64,000 nucleotides of DNA from Lineus longissimus (taxonomy: Eukaryota > Nemertea > Pilidiophora > Heteronemertea > Lineidae). Below are positions 45,735-58,227 of this stretch, in pieces (within the stretch, counting starts at the first letter, position 1; every line of letters begins with the position of its first letter). Under the pieces are notes generated by a model that was given only the letters and a program-made list of their open reading frames with translations, made no database searches and was not told where the DNA came from. The translations under genes were made by a program, and so were the position numbers. The stretch is taken from the NCBI RefSeq assembly GCF_910592395.1, contig NC_088317.1:13578001-13642000 (forward strand), written 5' to 3'.

Positions 45735-47615
45735 GTCTCACTATAAGTAGTACCTAAAAATGAGAATGTTTGAGAAATGAATTCCCCCGGGTGCTGACTT
45801 GAAAATGAAACTGAAATGCTTGTGTCCTGTCAAAACATCCCCAGACAAAAGCCTCCCAGGGTTCACAGCAAGAGTGAAAGTGGCACAATGGTTGCCTTTG
45901 CTCGCATATACCTGCAACTTTGTAGGCTGATTTTAATACTACATGTACATTTAAGGTAAGATGGTACAATTACCGCCTTGGTGTCCATTGATGTGTGCTA
46001 CCAGCTCATTTCCACACTGTAGGGGCTATACGTTGTTCTGGAGCTATAATTGTAACACTTTACCTTACATTTCTCAGCTTTAAGAACTTGAGAAAAGAAG
46101 ACGTTACTTCAAAAACTTGTTGACAAAGTGTAAAAGTCAAAATAGGTTAATGCTATCAAAAAATAACATTAATTGTTATGGTGGACTGAATTTGAAAGAG
46201 ACTTGGCTCTCCTAACGGGTGTTTTGAAATGAGGAACAGTGTCGCATGTAACTGATAAACTTGGAAGAGCATACATGTATTTCGGTACATCTTGACCCTC
46301 AATGTATAGACATTGCTAAGTTTTATAGACACCGGGCGTCTAATACCTTGACGAAAATGCATGCAATCTCTCTCAAGCTGAAGTTGATCGGCTATTACTC
46401 ACTCATAAATGGCATCGCTGTACACACAATGGTAACAAGTTAGCGTGAGGCCACTGACCATCGCCATTGCTCGATGAGCCGTCTGATATCTCGGCAAGTG
46501 TAGCATTTTTGTGTCTCATTCAAAAACCACCATACGCTTTGCGTTGAAACTTACGCAGTGTCTAGAGAAGATTGAAAGGGCAAGCCCTGTGAAGTTATTT
46601 TAAAATCCAGCTCATAAACAGTGCAGTGGCCATGGAGAGTGAAGTCTGTGTGATCGAAAAACGGGTTCACCATATGCTGCTTAATTTACCGCATAGAGAT
46701 AGTGTACATTGCATACGGCAGAGTCAACTCAAATTTGGGTCAGGTGCACCGTAAATTGAGGCGCGCGATATACAGAAAAATGACACGTATTTCTTCAGTG
46801 GTATGGGCGGACGTAACTGGGGCAATACCGCTGGAAGCTCAGTATGATTTCGATAGGTCCTTCAATCATGTAGCTTCAGCTCTTACATGTAATACATTAA
46901 CATGTACATGCAAGCTGATTCTGGCATTGTATTGTGTCTTCTCTGTTTTCTGTTGATAAAACTTTGTGTTAGGTGTATAAACATGATAATGGGAAACTTG
47001 TTGCCGAGATATCATCAGGAATGCCGCATTGTTCAGATGTTGCCGACATGCGATACGATAACGCTCTATTTCAACATGTTCATCTTTGCACTTAGTCAAG
47101 GCCTTAAAAAATTTCTATCTACTTTTCAAATGAAAAAAATTATTTCGATTTTTTTGCAAATCAAATTTTTAAATTCAAAAGGCCGTTGAAAATTTGACTG
47201 TTCACAGTAGCCATTTCTGAAACTATCTCTTGATCAAAAAGCTCTTCACAGAACTAGCTGGTTTTGTAGTTGATTGAAGGTTGTAGCGATCTGACTGATT
47301 TTTCTCGCTGGCACCTGTGTTGACCTCCGCACACAAGTGATTTTTGTCGCATGCAATCATTATCGCAGGTCGCTGCAACAAAAATCTCTTTTTGTGGCTC
47401 GCTTAAGTCTCCGTTCTTCTCCTTTAAGTTATTGAAAATTTTGTAATTGACATGGTTGTGAGTAATTCATTTGATGATGGGTTTTGAGCCGATTATGTTC
47501 TGAATCTGAATTAGACGGCGGCATTCTAACCAGCTTGTGATGCATGTTTGCTGATGTGCGCGTGTTCTCTGCATAGCGTGTGAATGGTGTTTCTCGCAAG
47601 CGTTGGAACTACATG
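45735..47615. other. Spacer, no gene seen
   Basis: AT-rich with TACATGTA words and short unsupported ORFs on both strands. Confidence 0.35.
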
Positions 47616-47617
47616 TA

Positions 47618-47777
47618 CAGTAGAACCTCTCTATTAAGGTCACCCTCGGGACTGACAAGTGCTGTCCTTAATAGAGAGGTGTCCTGATCAGAGAGGTCAA
47701 TTTGAATTGAAACACCCAATTTGGGACCAAAACTAGTGTCCTTAATAGAGAGGTGTCCGCTAAGGGAGGTTCTACTG
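47618..47777. mobile_element. pogo/Tigger-like MITE, copy 4
   Basis: TA-flanked (47616-47617 and 47778-47779), perfect CAGTAGAACCTC ends, the best preserved copy in the window. Confidence 0.8.
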
Positions 47778-48537
47778 TACACTGATAATTCGAGTACTAT
47801 AGACTGTATGATGTAAATCTTTACTTTTCTCAACACATAGAGTTTATTTATATGTGTCTGACTCAAATGCACTTGAAATCGATTTACTCTAGACTTATTT
47901 TGATAGGAAACTTGACTCCAATGGGGAGGGGTGGTGCGGTGGGCGACCTAACTCAGTTTCAGACTCATTTCTTGAAATAAATTGAACTATCCAACTTTTG
48001 CATTGATGAAGGATAATGTCTTGGGATAACCTGTCATACATGATTGTTTGAATCCGTTGGCGAAAGCCCTTGTTTGGAGTGGGTGTTGAGGGTAGTTAAG
48101 GCACGCTGTGTGGTCATTACCAGGATGCTTATACCTCTTGCTAAAATAAATGTACTGGTCAGCAGAGCATAGGCTTTGACTTGTCTAAGAAATATTCAAA
48201 TGTAGCAGATATCTATTAATCCAGTTACATGCATTGTGTACTTAAAATACCTTCACTGTTGGCAAAATATTTGAATGCATTTTCCGCTGTATCCTAGGGC
48301 CACACTCATTAAAGGGACACTGTAGATATTTTAAAAGGAACATTTGGGCATGAGAAATGTTGGTTTTACATACAAAAACGGCATCCACCAGGACCGTGAC
48401 ATTTCTGAACAGAATGATTAAAAAACCATTGATTTGCAATGAAAACAATGTATTAGAACTGTGTGTATCCGTAGGTGTGTCTGGGTTTCACAAGCTATGT
48501 CCATAATTGCCGCATTACCCTTGCGAAAATCAGTTTT

Positions 48538-48883
48538 CGAGACCTATCAATTAGACGCGAGTAGGTTTTTAACTATCAAGTGTATATAAAGAAATTTTTT
48601 GATGAAAAAAAATTTGAATTTTGCTATATTGGCGTGTTTTGAGATATTTCTGCCAGTTGGCTGAAAAGAGTGGAAATATCAACGTCTGTCCAATTTGTCG
48701 ATTATCTGGTCAACTACCTAATCTGATTATCTGGTCTACTACCAGTTTACTTTTCACCATTTACTTGCCCGACTGTCCGGAATATCATATGAAAATTTCA
48801 GATTCACAACCCCACGTAGTATTTGATACGTCGCGGTCAAACATTGACAATTTAACTGCTAAACGGCTTAAAAAATCAATGAT
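48538..48883 (+). repeat. Dispersed repeat family R1, copy C
   Basis: Same orientation as copy B. Lacks the 25-bp PLEKHB-derived insert and carries a small local duplication of ATTATCTGGTC (48702-48736). Confidence 0.75.
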
Positions 48884-49350
48884 GGTCTTGTCTCAGTCCC
48901 CCTTTATTAAAGAAACCATTTGCAATTCCACCATCTTTCAGTAACTTCAGTAACCCAGTTGCTCAATCAGGGTAAGAGACATACTACAGTGCTGGCTCAA
49001 CAGAGGTAGTCTCCTTCAGTAAATTTACTTGGCGTATTATCAACCTCTTGAATCCCGGTGACCGACCAGTCAGTCATTTTGAAATAACGTTTTTTCCCCA
49101 ATGACCGACAGGTCGGTCTCAGTGATATTTTTGTTCACTTCAGCTGGGACGCTAGTTTATTGCTTGTTTTAGCATGTTTGATGTACAGTCGGGTCAGTTG
49201 GAGCATGCCTGGGTAGATGGTGCCTCGGTACCGGACTTCGGGTTATATGCGGGCGCTATACATCATGAAAGCCGGACCCAATTTCGCAACCGCGTGACCA
49301 CCCTGGGATCCCGGATTTTCAAGTTTTGGGATTCAAGAGGTTTAGTAGCC

Positions 49351-49668
49351 CAGTGTTCTCCACTGCCTTTGAGTTAAGGGGGGGGGGGTAATCTAATGTT
49401 TTTTTCTGTTTTCGTCATGTTTTAACACGCACCAGGGAAGTTATTGTTAACTTCTTGTTAATAGCTCCTACATGTATTTTGAAGATTTCAAAGACTTCAG
49501 AAGTATTTTAAAGGCGTTTGGGGTCATGATATAGCATTTTAAGGTGGATAAAACAATAAGGAGGTCATTTAGATATTATTTTAAGGGACGCTCATTTTCA
49601 GGGGGGGGGGCAGAAATCGGACCCCTGGGAATCAGGGGCCCCTATTTTTAAGGTTGTGCAGAACACTG
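49351..49668. mobile_element. hAT-like MITE, CAGTGTTCTCCAC family, copy 4
   Basis: Ends CAGTGTTCTCCAC and inverted CAGTGTTCTGCAC, flanked by GTAGCC (49345-49350) and GTAGCA (49669-49674). Interior related to copy 3 in reverse; carries two poly-G runs. Confidence 0.7.
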
Positions 49669-49674
49669 GTAGCA

Positions 49675-52600
49675 CTATGACTTAACGCCAATTACGTGTA
49701 TTACTGCCAATGCCAAATGAGTAACTAGGCCCTGTTTCCTTCATGTACATGTATTTCAAGGAGCCTAGATTCTTTATATGTTTTCTGTAAATCTGTTTTC
49801 TAGTGATCACGTAGTAAGTCAGACTGGCAAAGGTGCTGGTGCCGGTTACGACTTTTCTGAGAAGGATGATCTCGTCATCTTGATGGGGCGGGTTCGTCGT
49901 CCCATTTGTTTCCCTTGGTTGGCAACACCAGGGTTGGCGAAATCTTGATTGTTGATGTTGATGTACTGAATGTTTTGTACTGTTTTATTTCAAAGATGCA
50001 AACTCTACAAATGAGAGTGGTTCACAAGACACTTTTTCCTGTTGTTTTTAAATGGTTATTCAACATAGGTTTCTTGGTCGTTATTTGATAATTCATAAAG
50101 GGCCATCCTAAAATATCTTGATGCTTGTACCGCTATATTCAATCATGTAGTCTTGACCAAAATATTTGGGAGTTTTATCGCAAATCAGGTCATATCCGTT
50201 TTTGCTATTTTGAAAAAAGGCCTTTAACTGAAAATACATTCTAACATTCTGATTATAAGAGTTTTACAGAATTCATGGAAATATTGGGGTCATGATTATT
50301 AGATGACTGTATAGGTCTACATGTAAACCACAAACCACTAGTTGAAGACAGTCCAAGTGATTACAGCGGTTTCTTCCTCAGCTTCTGAGTTTTCATATCC
50401 CATCAGGATGTTTAATTTGCTCCTGTAAATTATGGTGTTTGATTTATATTGCAAACAGAATAAAAGGATAGTACCAAAAAAAAATGTTATCAAATCATAA
50501 AACTTCAATGGAGGTCAAAATGGGTGTAATGTCTGTGAGCAACAAGTTGTTTTGTGATGGCCCCCAAGTTGTGCAAAAGCTGTGATTCAGTGGTTGGACA
50601 GTTTGTTATTGTGTGAAAGGATGGCGATGAAAAAAACTCGCATTCAAACTCAGTTGGTGACCAATCGGTTGCGTCACACCGGTTTTTATCATGATGGGGC
50701 TCCGTCACTGTCGAAAAGATCCCTGGTTAATTTTACTGGTAGAATTTCTTTCTCAGTGGAACGCTTCTGGAGATATTGCCATGAAATGTTCAGGTGGAGA
50801 AATGATGAATAAACTGTATGATTGCGGCAAAAAATCATTAGGTTTCCTCAAATTAGTTTTTAGAAATACGTTGTGTACATTTAATCATTGTAGCTCACTG
50901 GTGACACACCTAGGGACGGAAAAAAACCGAGGTTGTTGACGTAACCGACGGTTACTGCCTGATTCAGTCTGCAATGTGACTGATGGGCAATCATCTCCAC
51001 GGTGGCTAAAGGTATCGGTTCACCTGAGAAAAATACATGCTCAACTGGAGAGGAAATGACAACACAAAAGAAACGGACAAAAGATTAGTTCATTTCGAGG
51101 GTCGAAAGACTCGCATTTATTATCTTTATCCGATGGTACCCCTCCAACACTGTAATGGGAGGGCCTTGTTTCTATTGTGTTGCAATGGTAAACCAATACC
51201 TTAACCCACTGATTTTGATCTCTCCACGGGCAGAGAAATCAAACATGATGACGACTGTAGGATAGATTCCCATAACATAACTTCTTCCTCTTTTCCACTT
51301 GATATTACTTAATGACATCTTTTAGGACCAGATGCTAATTTTAGATTTATTGTATTATAAAATACTTTCTATTTATAAATAAAGGAAGGTATATATATAC
51401 TTAATTCAGACTTTATTTGTTTTGTCAATGCTCTTTAACACCATCAGTGCTGGTGTTTCAACACCCAACACCCCCCCCCCCCCCTTCAGACCCCAGAAAA
51501 AAAAATATAAGAAGTGGCTGCATACATATAAGGTATTTTGCAGTAACTTCTCCAAGACAAGGTGAAGGTCTTCTTGAATCAATTTACTATATTTTATTTT
51601 TTGGTTGAAAAATGACCCCCTTTCCAACACACCCCGACCCCCCAAAAAATTCCCTGAGTCGGGACAGTTTTATTTTGATATTTAATTCTAGTACATGTGT
51701 TGAACGGTTTGGTCTTGTCAGTTCCTCCTTCGCCCTGAAGATGGCGATGGCGTAGTTCTTCGGTAAAGTCCATGTCACTCCGATAACCAGCTCAATGAGG
51801 GAGGATTTGGGCCACGTAATTTGTCATGTCCGCTTTTGGTGTTGAAACAATGGCACTGTCCTGGATTTGCCTGGTCCACGTTCTTGAGAAAGGAATTATT
51901 TCGCAGCTACATCATCATATATGGCTAGAATCAGCAGTTTATTAGCGGGAGTATCCATCTGGGCTATCCTTATGAGCACTGAGCTTAATGACAGTGTTCA
52001 AGTATATCTACCTGGTTCTGCCTAAATTATATCTAAAAATGGAAGCTGCTTAGTTATGTACATATAAGGACCAGTCGGTGCACTGCAATCAGCTGAGGGG
52101 GCTTATCTCTAGAATTTCTGATCCGGTAGACAGTGCTGCCAACAGCAGATTTTCGGCTATAGGCCAGATGAATACTGTGTTATTCACTGCTGCTGGAATT
52201 ATACAGGCATGTACCTCGATCGCATCTCTGGCCCTCTGTGGCCAATCTCAACCAGCCCAAACAATTGCAAACCTTCCTGCAGAAGGTCAAGTGCAGAGGG
52301 GCCATCTGCCCCCAACACTAAAATAGTTCAGTTGGCGAACATGATTTGCAGATCAGTGAGATCTGGTCAGGCAATCTACATATATCTACTCCAGCCGAAT
52401 GGAAAGTGTTTTGGGTTAATTTCAACTCAGTCCATTTCCTCATCCTATTCATACTGGTGAGCGACGAGGCCGGTCCGCTGCAATCGGAAGTTAAACTTCA
52501 TCCAGCAGTACCCCCCCCCCCCCCCCCCCCAAGACGAGCCACTCATGATGTCCAATGTCTGGACTTCTGGCGCAGTTGTGGAGTATTGACCTTGTGCATG

Positions 52601-52862
52601 CATTAGTTGTTGATGCTGGGCAGCTGTGGATTTGTACCTTTATATCAATCTGCACAAACAGTATACGGGATGATCTCTGCCAGATTTTTCAGGCATCCAA
52701 GTTGTGGACTTTAGTAATCTCTCATAGTGCTAATGGGATTTGTGAAACTTGGATTGTCTGCTTGGTGATTAATTTAGTACACACGGTACGCACCGAGGAG
52801 ACCGAGGGGATTGGCAAATTTTAGGTTCAATCGCTACCGCTCCTTGAGAGTTCCAGCCACTA
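49675..52862. other. Spacer, no gene supported
   Basis: Short ORFs only. Holds poly-C tracts at about 51472-51484 and 52510-52530. No exon, domain or dispersed repeat recognised. Confidence 0.35.
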
Positions 52863-53207
52863 TAGTCCGGGAGCCAAAGGCTGATATTTACCTGAACCTG
52901 GAAATGCCGGATGAAGTTTTTTTCTTTGCTGTTTTCACTAGTCTAGGGGATGCTCATCATGATTCAAGAGGGTGCCCGGTGATATCTCTTGAGCAATTTT
53001 CAAAATATGCAAATTAGGTCCGCCATTACTGAAATTCCGTTAATTGACTATATCTCAATTGATATGCATCATACCATAACGAAATTGGTGTCTATACCTA
53101 GGTTATCAGGGTCTACGAACACAATAAGCCCATCATTGCAGTAATCAAACGTTTTGAACGCATGCAAATTGTGCAAGTGAGGTCGGCCATTACCAAATTT
53201 CAGTTTT

Positions 53208-55105
53208 TTGGCAATATCGCGGGAAATATGCAGTATAATCTCATCAAATAAGTGTCCATTCCTAGGTTATCAGGGTCTATCCAACCTGGACGAGATGGAG
53301 GAGGGTGAGACATCACACATCAGTCAGCTCTACCACAAAGAAGAGGGAAAAGCTCGAATTCAATCTGATGGCAAAGACAGGACTGGAATCCGTCAAAAGT
53401 TGGACGCGTACATCGATCCATTAGACCCGAAAGAACATCCCGATGGAATAGTGAACATTGCCAGTGGAAGGGTGGCTATACCTGCAGTGAATGTGCACGA
53501 TGCAGTGTCCATTGGAGAAACGATGCTTGCAAACTTTGAGAAGGACTTGCCCAGTGGCTTTTATAACACCATATCAAAAAAGGTTACAACTATGGCCGTA
53601 GTGGACAAGTCTAAACAGGTTGCCGACACAAAAGCATATGATCTCAATGCAATATATGCTAGGGTTATTGCCTTGCTGGCAAGTGACCGTGACTTACACA
53701 TAAAGGATGTTCTTTCGTATGAACTTGCTCCAGTGCCAACCTCAATGTTCAAGAAAGACGGGATGCGTATTGCAAAAGGCAAATCAGCACTGAAGAACTC
53801 CCTTCAAGTGGAGGTGTCCAGCAGGAATGCCGGAGATGCAGATGTAACCGTTATAGATGGCTCAGCGCTTTTATGGACAATTCATTGGCCGGCAGATGGT
53901 ATTGTGGAAGATTATGTCACCAACGTTAAAAAGCGAGTTGCTTCATACCTGGTGAACAGTGATGTCTATCTGATCTTTGATAGATACGATGACTACAGTA
54001 TAAAATCTGTCACAAGGGATGGCAGGGAGACTGGTGTCAGCCGTACACATCGCTTGTTGTTGACAACAAGACTACCTGCCCAGAAGGTTATCTTGTCAAA
54101 TGTTGAAAACAAAAAACAGTTGATTAAAATCATCTGTAGTGATCTTACTGCAGACAGATTGTTTCACAATCGGAGCACTGAGAAACACAAGTTAGTTGTC
54201 ACTGGAGAAGACCCGTGCCCCACTGAAATCAAGAAGGATGAAATCAGCATTAGATATGATCTGGAGACATATCACGAAGAAGCCGATATCATTATTGTGC
54301 AACAAGCGTTGAAGTGCGCAAGTGAAGCCAGGAGACTTGCAGTGGTAGCAGACGACACAGATGTGTTTGTTCTTCTGGTCCACCACTATGAGGAAGCAAA
54401 ACTGAAGCTACCAATGAGGATGGAATCACCTAGTAAAGGCAGGGCAGTACAACGGACAGTAGAAAAGCATCGCGACATCGTGAAGCAGCTCCTTCCTGCA
54501 CATGCTATTTCCGGTTGTGACACTGTGGCATGTTGTTTTGGAGTAGGAAAGGGTTCTGTTGTCAAATCCCTGAGGGCTGGATATAAGCTGAACACCATTG
54601 GGATTGTAGATGCATCCTTTACTGACGTCATGGACCAAGCTAGCGCTTTCATGTCTGCCTGTTATGGTGTGAAGGACACAAAGGACATGTCACAAACCAG
54701 GCTATATGTACGGGGGAAAAAGAATGGCAAGGGGCATACATCCACACCAAACCTGTCAACGCTTCCACCTACAAGAGAGGCATTTAAAGAGAATGTGAAG
54801 AGAGCCCACTATCAAGCAATCCTGTGGCGAACCCTTGATACAAATGATTTACCCGAACTAAACCCAGAGGACTTCGGATGGAAGAAGGATACCAGCAACA
54901 CAAGGCCAGCAACAAGTCATTAACACCAATTGCCATTCCAGATGATGTTAAACTCGCCCCTGATTACATAATGGAGATGATCCGTTGTGGTTGTAAGAGC
55001 AAGAACCCTTGTAGTTCAAAAAGGTGTAGTTGCGTGAACAGTCATGGCTCGGAGTGCACTATCTTTTGTGCATGTTACCCCATAGTATGCGCTAGAGTAA
55101 AGTAG
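53208..55105 (+). pseudogene. PIN-like/CXC-domain protein, 5'-truncated with frameshift
   Basis: The frame 53208-54923 (571 codons) starts inside the element's arm; recognisable protein begins near GLSNLDEMEE (53274). It belongs to a multicopy invertebrate and fish family with the motifs TVIDGSALLWTIHWP, YLIFDRYDDYSIKS, SRTHRL, HKLVVTGEDPCP, HEEADIIIVQQAL, VVADDTDVFVLL, PAHAISGCDTVACCFGVGKG and LPPTREAF. The Asp-rich VDGS/DTDVF pattern suggests a PIN/FEN-like nuclease fold (inference). A tesmin-type CXC segment follows (CGCKSKNPCSSKRCSC and FCACYP), but in another frame (to 55105): a one-base loss near 54885, after GW, breaks the fusion. The N-terminal half of the family is missing. Role unknown; probably transposon-associated. 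Confidence 0.65.
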
Positions 55106-55289
55106 TCTTACCATTTGCCACAACGGCATCTTATTTATGCATACCGGTACCTTAATGTTCAGCAACACATGCAATCGATACTGTTACAGTCTTACTTGAA
55201 AGACAGGCCTAGATAACCTATGATTGGACACTTGTTTTTGACATCTGCTTACATATTTCCTGAGATATTCCGAAAATCAAAATATCAGT

Positions 55290-55840
55290 AATGGCGGACC
55301 TAATTAGCATAATTAACGTCATTCGTCGACTGTAAGGCGTTAAAATAGAGTAGTGATGGACTTATCTTGTTCGTATACCCTGAAAACATGGGTGCCGACA
55401 CAATTTTTATGATGATATCATTAATAATGTTTGAGTTATAGCCAATTAACGGAATTTCAGTAATGGCGCGCGGGCCTAATTAGCATAATTAACGTCATTA
55501 GTCGACTGTAAGGCGTTAAAATAGAGTAGTGATGGACTTATCTTGTTCAAATACCCTGAAAACATGGGTGCCGACACAATTTTTATGATGTTATCATTAA
55601 TAATGTTTGAGTTATAGCCAATTAACGGAATTTCAGTAATGGCGGACCTAATTAGCATAATTAACGTCATTAGTCGACTGTAAGATGTTAAAATAGAGTA
55701 GTGATGGACTTATCTTGTTCGTATACCCTGAAAACATGGGTGCCGACACAATTTTTATGATGTTATCATTAATAATGTTTGAGTTATAGCCAATAAATGG
55801 AATTTCAGTAATGGCGGACCTAATTTGCATATTTTGAAAA
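55290..55840. repeat. Subterminal tandem repeat, about 175-bp units
   Basis: Three nearly identical units marked by TAATGGCGGACCTAATTAGC at about 55291, 55460 and 55637, plus a fourth truncated start at about 55809. They form the inner part of the right arm. The left arm carries related inverted sequence at 53020-53270. Confidence 0.85.
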
Positions 55841-55967
55841 TTGCTCAAGGGATATTATCGGGCACCCTCTTGAATCTTGATGAGGACCCCCTATACTATT
55901 GAAAACAGCAAAGAAAAAAACTTCATCCGGCATTTCCACGTTCAACCCCATGGCTCCCGGACTACTA

Positions 55968-56041
55968 CAGGGTGGCCCAGAAAACACTTCCCTCACACAT
56001 AATTCTTTTCTGCAAGGGAACTTTTCTGGGTCACCCCGCCT
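55968..56041. mobile_element. TA-type mini-MITE (CAGGGTGGCCCAGAA), copy 1
   Basis: Left end CAGGGTGGCCCAGAAAA after TA, with a diverged inverted right end GGGTCACCCCGCCTG. Same family as 58104-58190. Confidence 0.6.
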
Positions 56042-56148
56042 GCAGTCAACAGCAGCTCCTCGTGAGAAAGATATCACAATCGTTGTGCCAGGACAAGTCC
56101 TCAGAAGTTATTCTTGTTTAGCCCAGCAGAAAAGAGGCAGTTGTTATA

Positions 56149-56326
56149 CAGTAGAACCTCTCTATTAAGGATACCCTCGGGACTGACAAGTGCTGTCCTT
56201 AATAGAGAAGTGTCCTGAATAGAGAGGTCAAATTGAATGGAAACAACCAATTTGGGACCAAAACTAGTGTCCTTAATAGGGAGGTTGTCCTTAATAGAGA
56301 GGTGTCCGCTAACGGAGGTTTCACTG
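56149..56326. mobile_element. pogo/Tigger-like MITE, copy 5
   Basis: TA-flanked (56147-56148 and 56327-56328), ends CAGTAGAACCTCTC and inverted CAGTGAAACCTCCG. Confidence 0.75.
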
Positions 56327-56328
56327 TA

Positions 56329-57549
56329 TTTCTGTTATTTCCCACCAAACCGAGGAATATCAATTCCTCAGCTTGTCATGAGCTGGAAAGTCTGGTGATT
56401 TGAATGCATAACTAAAGACCCAGTAGCTTCTGCAAGCACTGTATATTTGTCCGTTTGAATTCGCTCAGCGTCATATGTGACCCGCTCCAGCTAAAGGAGA
56501 CGCATGTCGCAAATGGTCAACACCGCCAATCAGTTCTTCAGCTATTGTCATTGTGGACAATTGCTATTGTAAATCCACGAAGATGTTCATTTCAGCCATT
56601 CTGTTGCAAGGCCATTAACCCTTTACATCTTCTCGACATGCGTTTCCTTTTGCTGGAGCGTGTCACATATGGTACCACTAACACGGACGCAGATAGAGGC
56701 CATCGCTGTCATGCTCTTAATAGGCCCGATGGGGCACTGTCCATCCCATGGATCACGCTTCCAAGAATTGGACGTACATATATATATCGTCATCCTGTAT
56801 TCAGTGAAGGGATGTCTTTGACTTCTTCTTGTAGTAATGAGTTAGTGTCGATAGAGTCTTAGACCAAGAAAGATGTTATCCATTTTATCTGAGATTATAG
56901 CCATATACATTAATAATGTTGTTATCGTTTTTAGGAGCGATTTTCCTAACAAGACTCATGAAGTGGGATGTAGTCAGTCCCAATACTCCTCTGGCATCAA
57001 AACAACAACCAAGTCTGCGCAGCATCCAAATATATTCACAACAAGACTTACTGTAATGTAATATAGTTGTTTATTCTGAAAATCAACCACTTCTGTTATT
57101 GAATTACAAACTATTACATTGTGGACCACTGTGTTATCATGAGTGAGCTATCGCCATCCCTTCTACACTTCTCATCAAACTCACTTCAATGTTGGTGCAG
57201 ACCCTTGGTTCAAAAACCACAAGAGAATCTTCCCATTCCTGAAGCCTTCAAGTGTACATCTATCACCTTGACACTTTAGAGCTGCCTACCGTCTATTCTG
57301 GCAATATTTCTTGGCAAAACAGTGTACAATCAGTCACAGAAAGTGAAATAACTGGGTTTTGTGATGACTTTTGTGTGATTTATAAAAACTTCTCCTCAGT
57401 CAAAGTGCAATGCAAGTGCAATGCCTTAGGAACATGTAAACAAGTTTGGTAATGTGTAAATTTCTGTCAAATGCGTCATGGTAGGCCACTCTGCAGATGT
57501 TACAATTAGCAATCTCTAGCGGGTGTTTTCCAGGAGAGAGACATTACTA
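56329..57549. other. Spacer, no gene supported
   Basis: The 135-codon frame at 56455-56862 has no domain and no exon-like ends. Confidence 0.35.
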
Positions 57550-57551
57550 TA

Positions 57552-57712
57552 TAGGGGAACCTCTCTATTATGGACACCCACGGAACTGACAACTGCTGTC
57601 CTTAATTGAGAGGTGTCCTGAATAGAGAGGTCAAATTGAAAGGAAACAACCTATTTGGGACTCTAAACTAGTGTCCTTAATAGAGAGGTGTCCGCTAAGG
57701 GAGGTTCCACTG
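57552..57712. mobile_element. pogo/Tigger-like MITE, copy 6
   Basis: Degraded left end (TAGGGGAACCTC), intact right end with inverted CAGTGGAACCTCCC and TA. About 510 bp downstream of the URB2 stop. Confidence 0.65.
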
Positions 57713-58103
57713 TATTACGGGTAGGCAACAGTAGTTGGCAGTCCAGAACACAATAGATTTCCAGCCCATGTCAATTTCATCTACATAAGGTTCTGGAGTT
57801 TATATGACCGTTAAGGCCAGAGTTATATGGGATTCACGTTGTCACTTGTCATGTTTCACGTGTCACGAGTTAACTGACTTTGGTTTGAAAACACGACGTG
57901 AGGGTGAAAGGTGACATTGTGAATCGTACGTAGCCCACTCTTTGGAAATGACCTTTTCGTTTTTCACGTCATGCATGAAAAGTGAACAGTGACATGAAAT
58001 TTTACGAGTGAAAGCATGAACTCTATAAAAATCACTGCCTTACTGTAACTGCTGCCTCTTGGCAATAAAGTCCCTGATTAAAGCAGGGCACTGGAGGCCA
58101 CTA

Positions 58104-58190
58104 CAGGGTGGCCCAGAATTATTTTCCCTTGCACAATAGAATTCTATTATGTATCCATTGTGTGAGGGAAAATAATTCTGGGCCACCCTG
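58104..58190. mobile_element. TA-type mini-MITE (CAGGGTGGCCCAGAA), copy 2
   Basis: 87 bp, near-perfect inverted repeats CAGGGTGGCCCAGAATTATT on both ends, TA on both sides (58102-58103 and 58191-58192). Lies just downstream of the URB2 stop codon, so likely in its 3' UTR. Confidence 0.85.
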
Positions 58191-58227
58191 TACAGAGCCT
58201 GAAGAGTTCCCCACCCACCAATAGTGT

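Larger units (their letters stand above)
52863..55964. mobile_element. Long-TIR DNA element carrying a PIN-like/CXC gene fragment
   Basis: Ends TAGTCCGGGAGCCA (52863) and its inverse (55951-55964). Inverted similarity continues for about 190 bp (GGAAATGCCGGATGAAG, GATTCAAGAGGGTGCCCG, AATATGCAAATTAGGTCCGCC), then persists as subterminal repeats on both arms. The gene body 53276-55105 lies between the arms. The right end is followed directly by another MITE (55968). Superfamily not assigned; flanking duplications are unclear. Confidence 0.7.
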
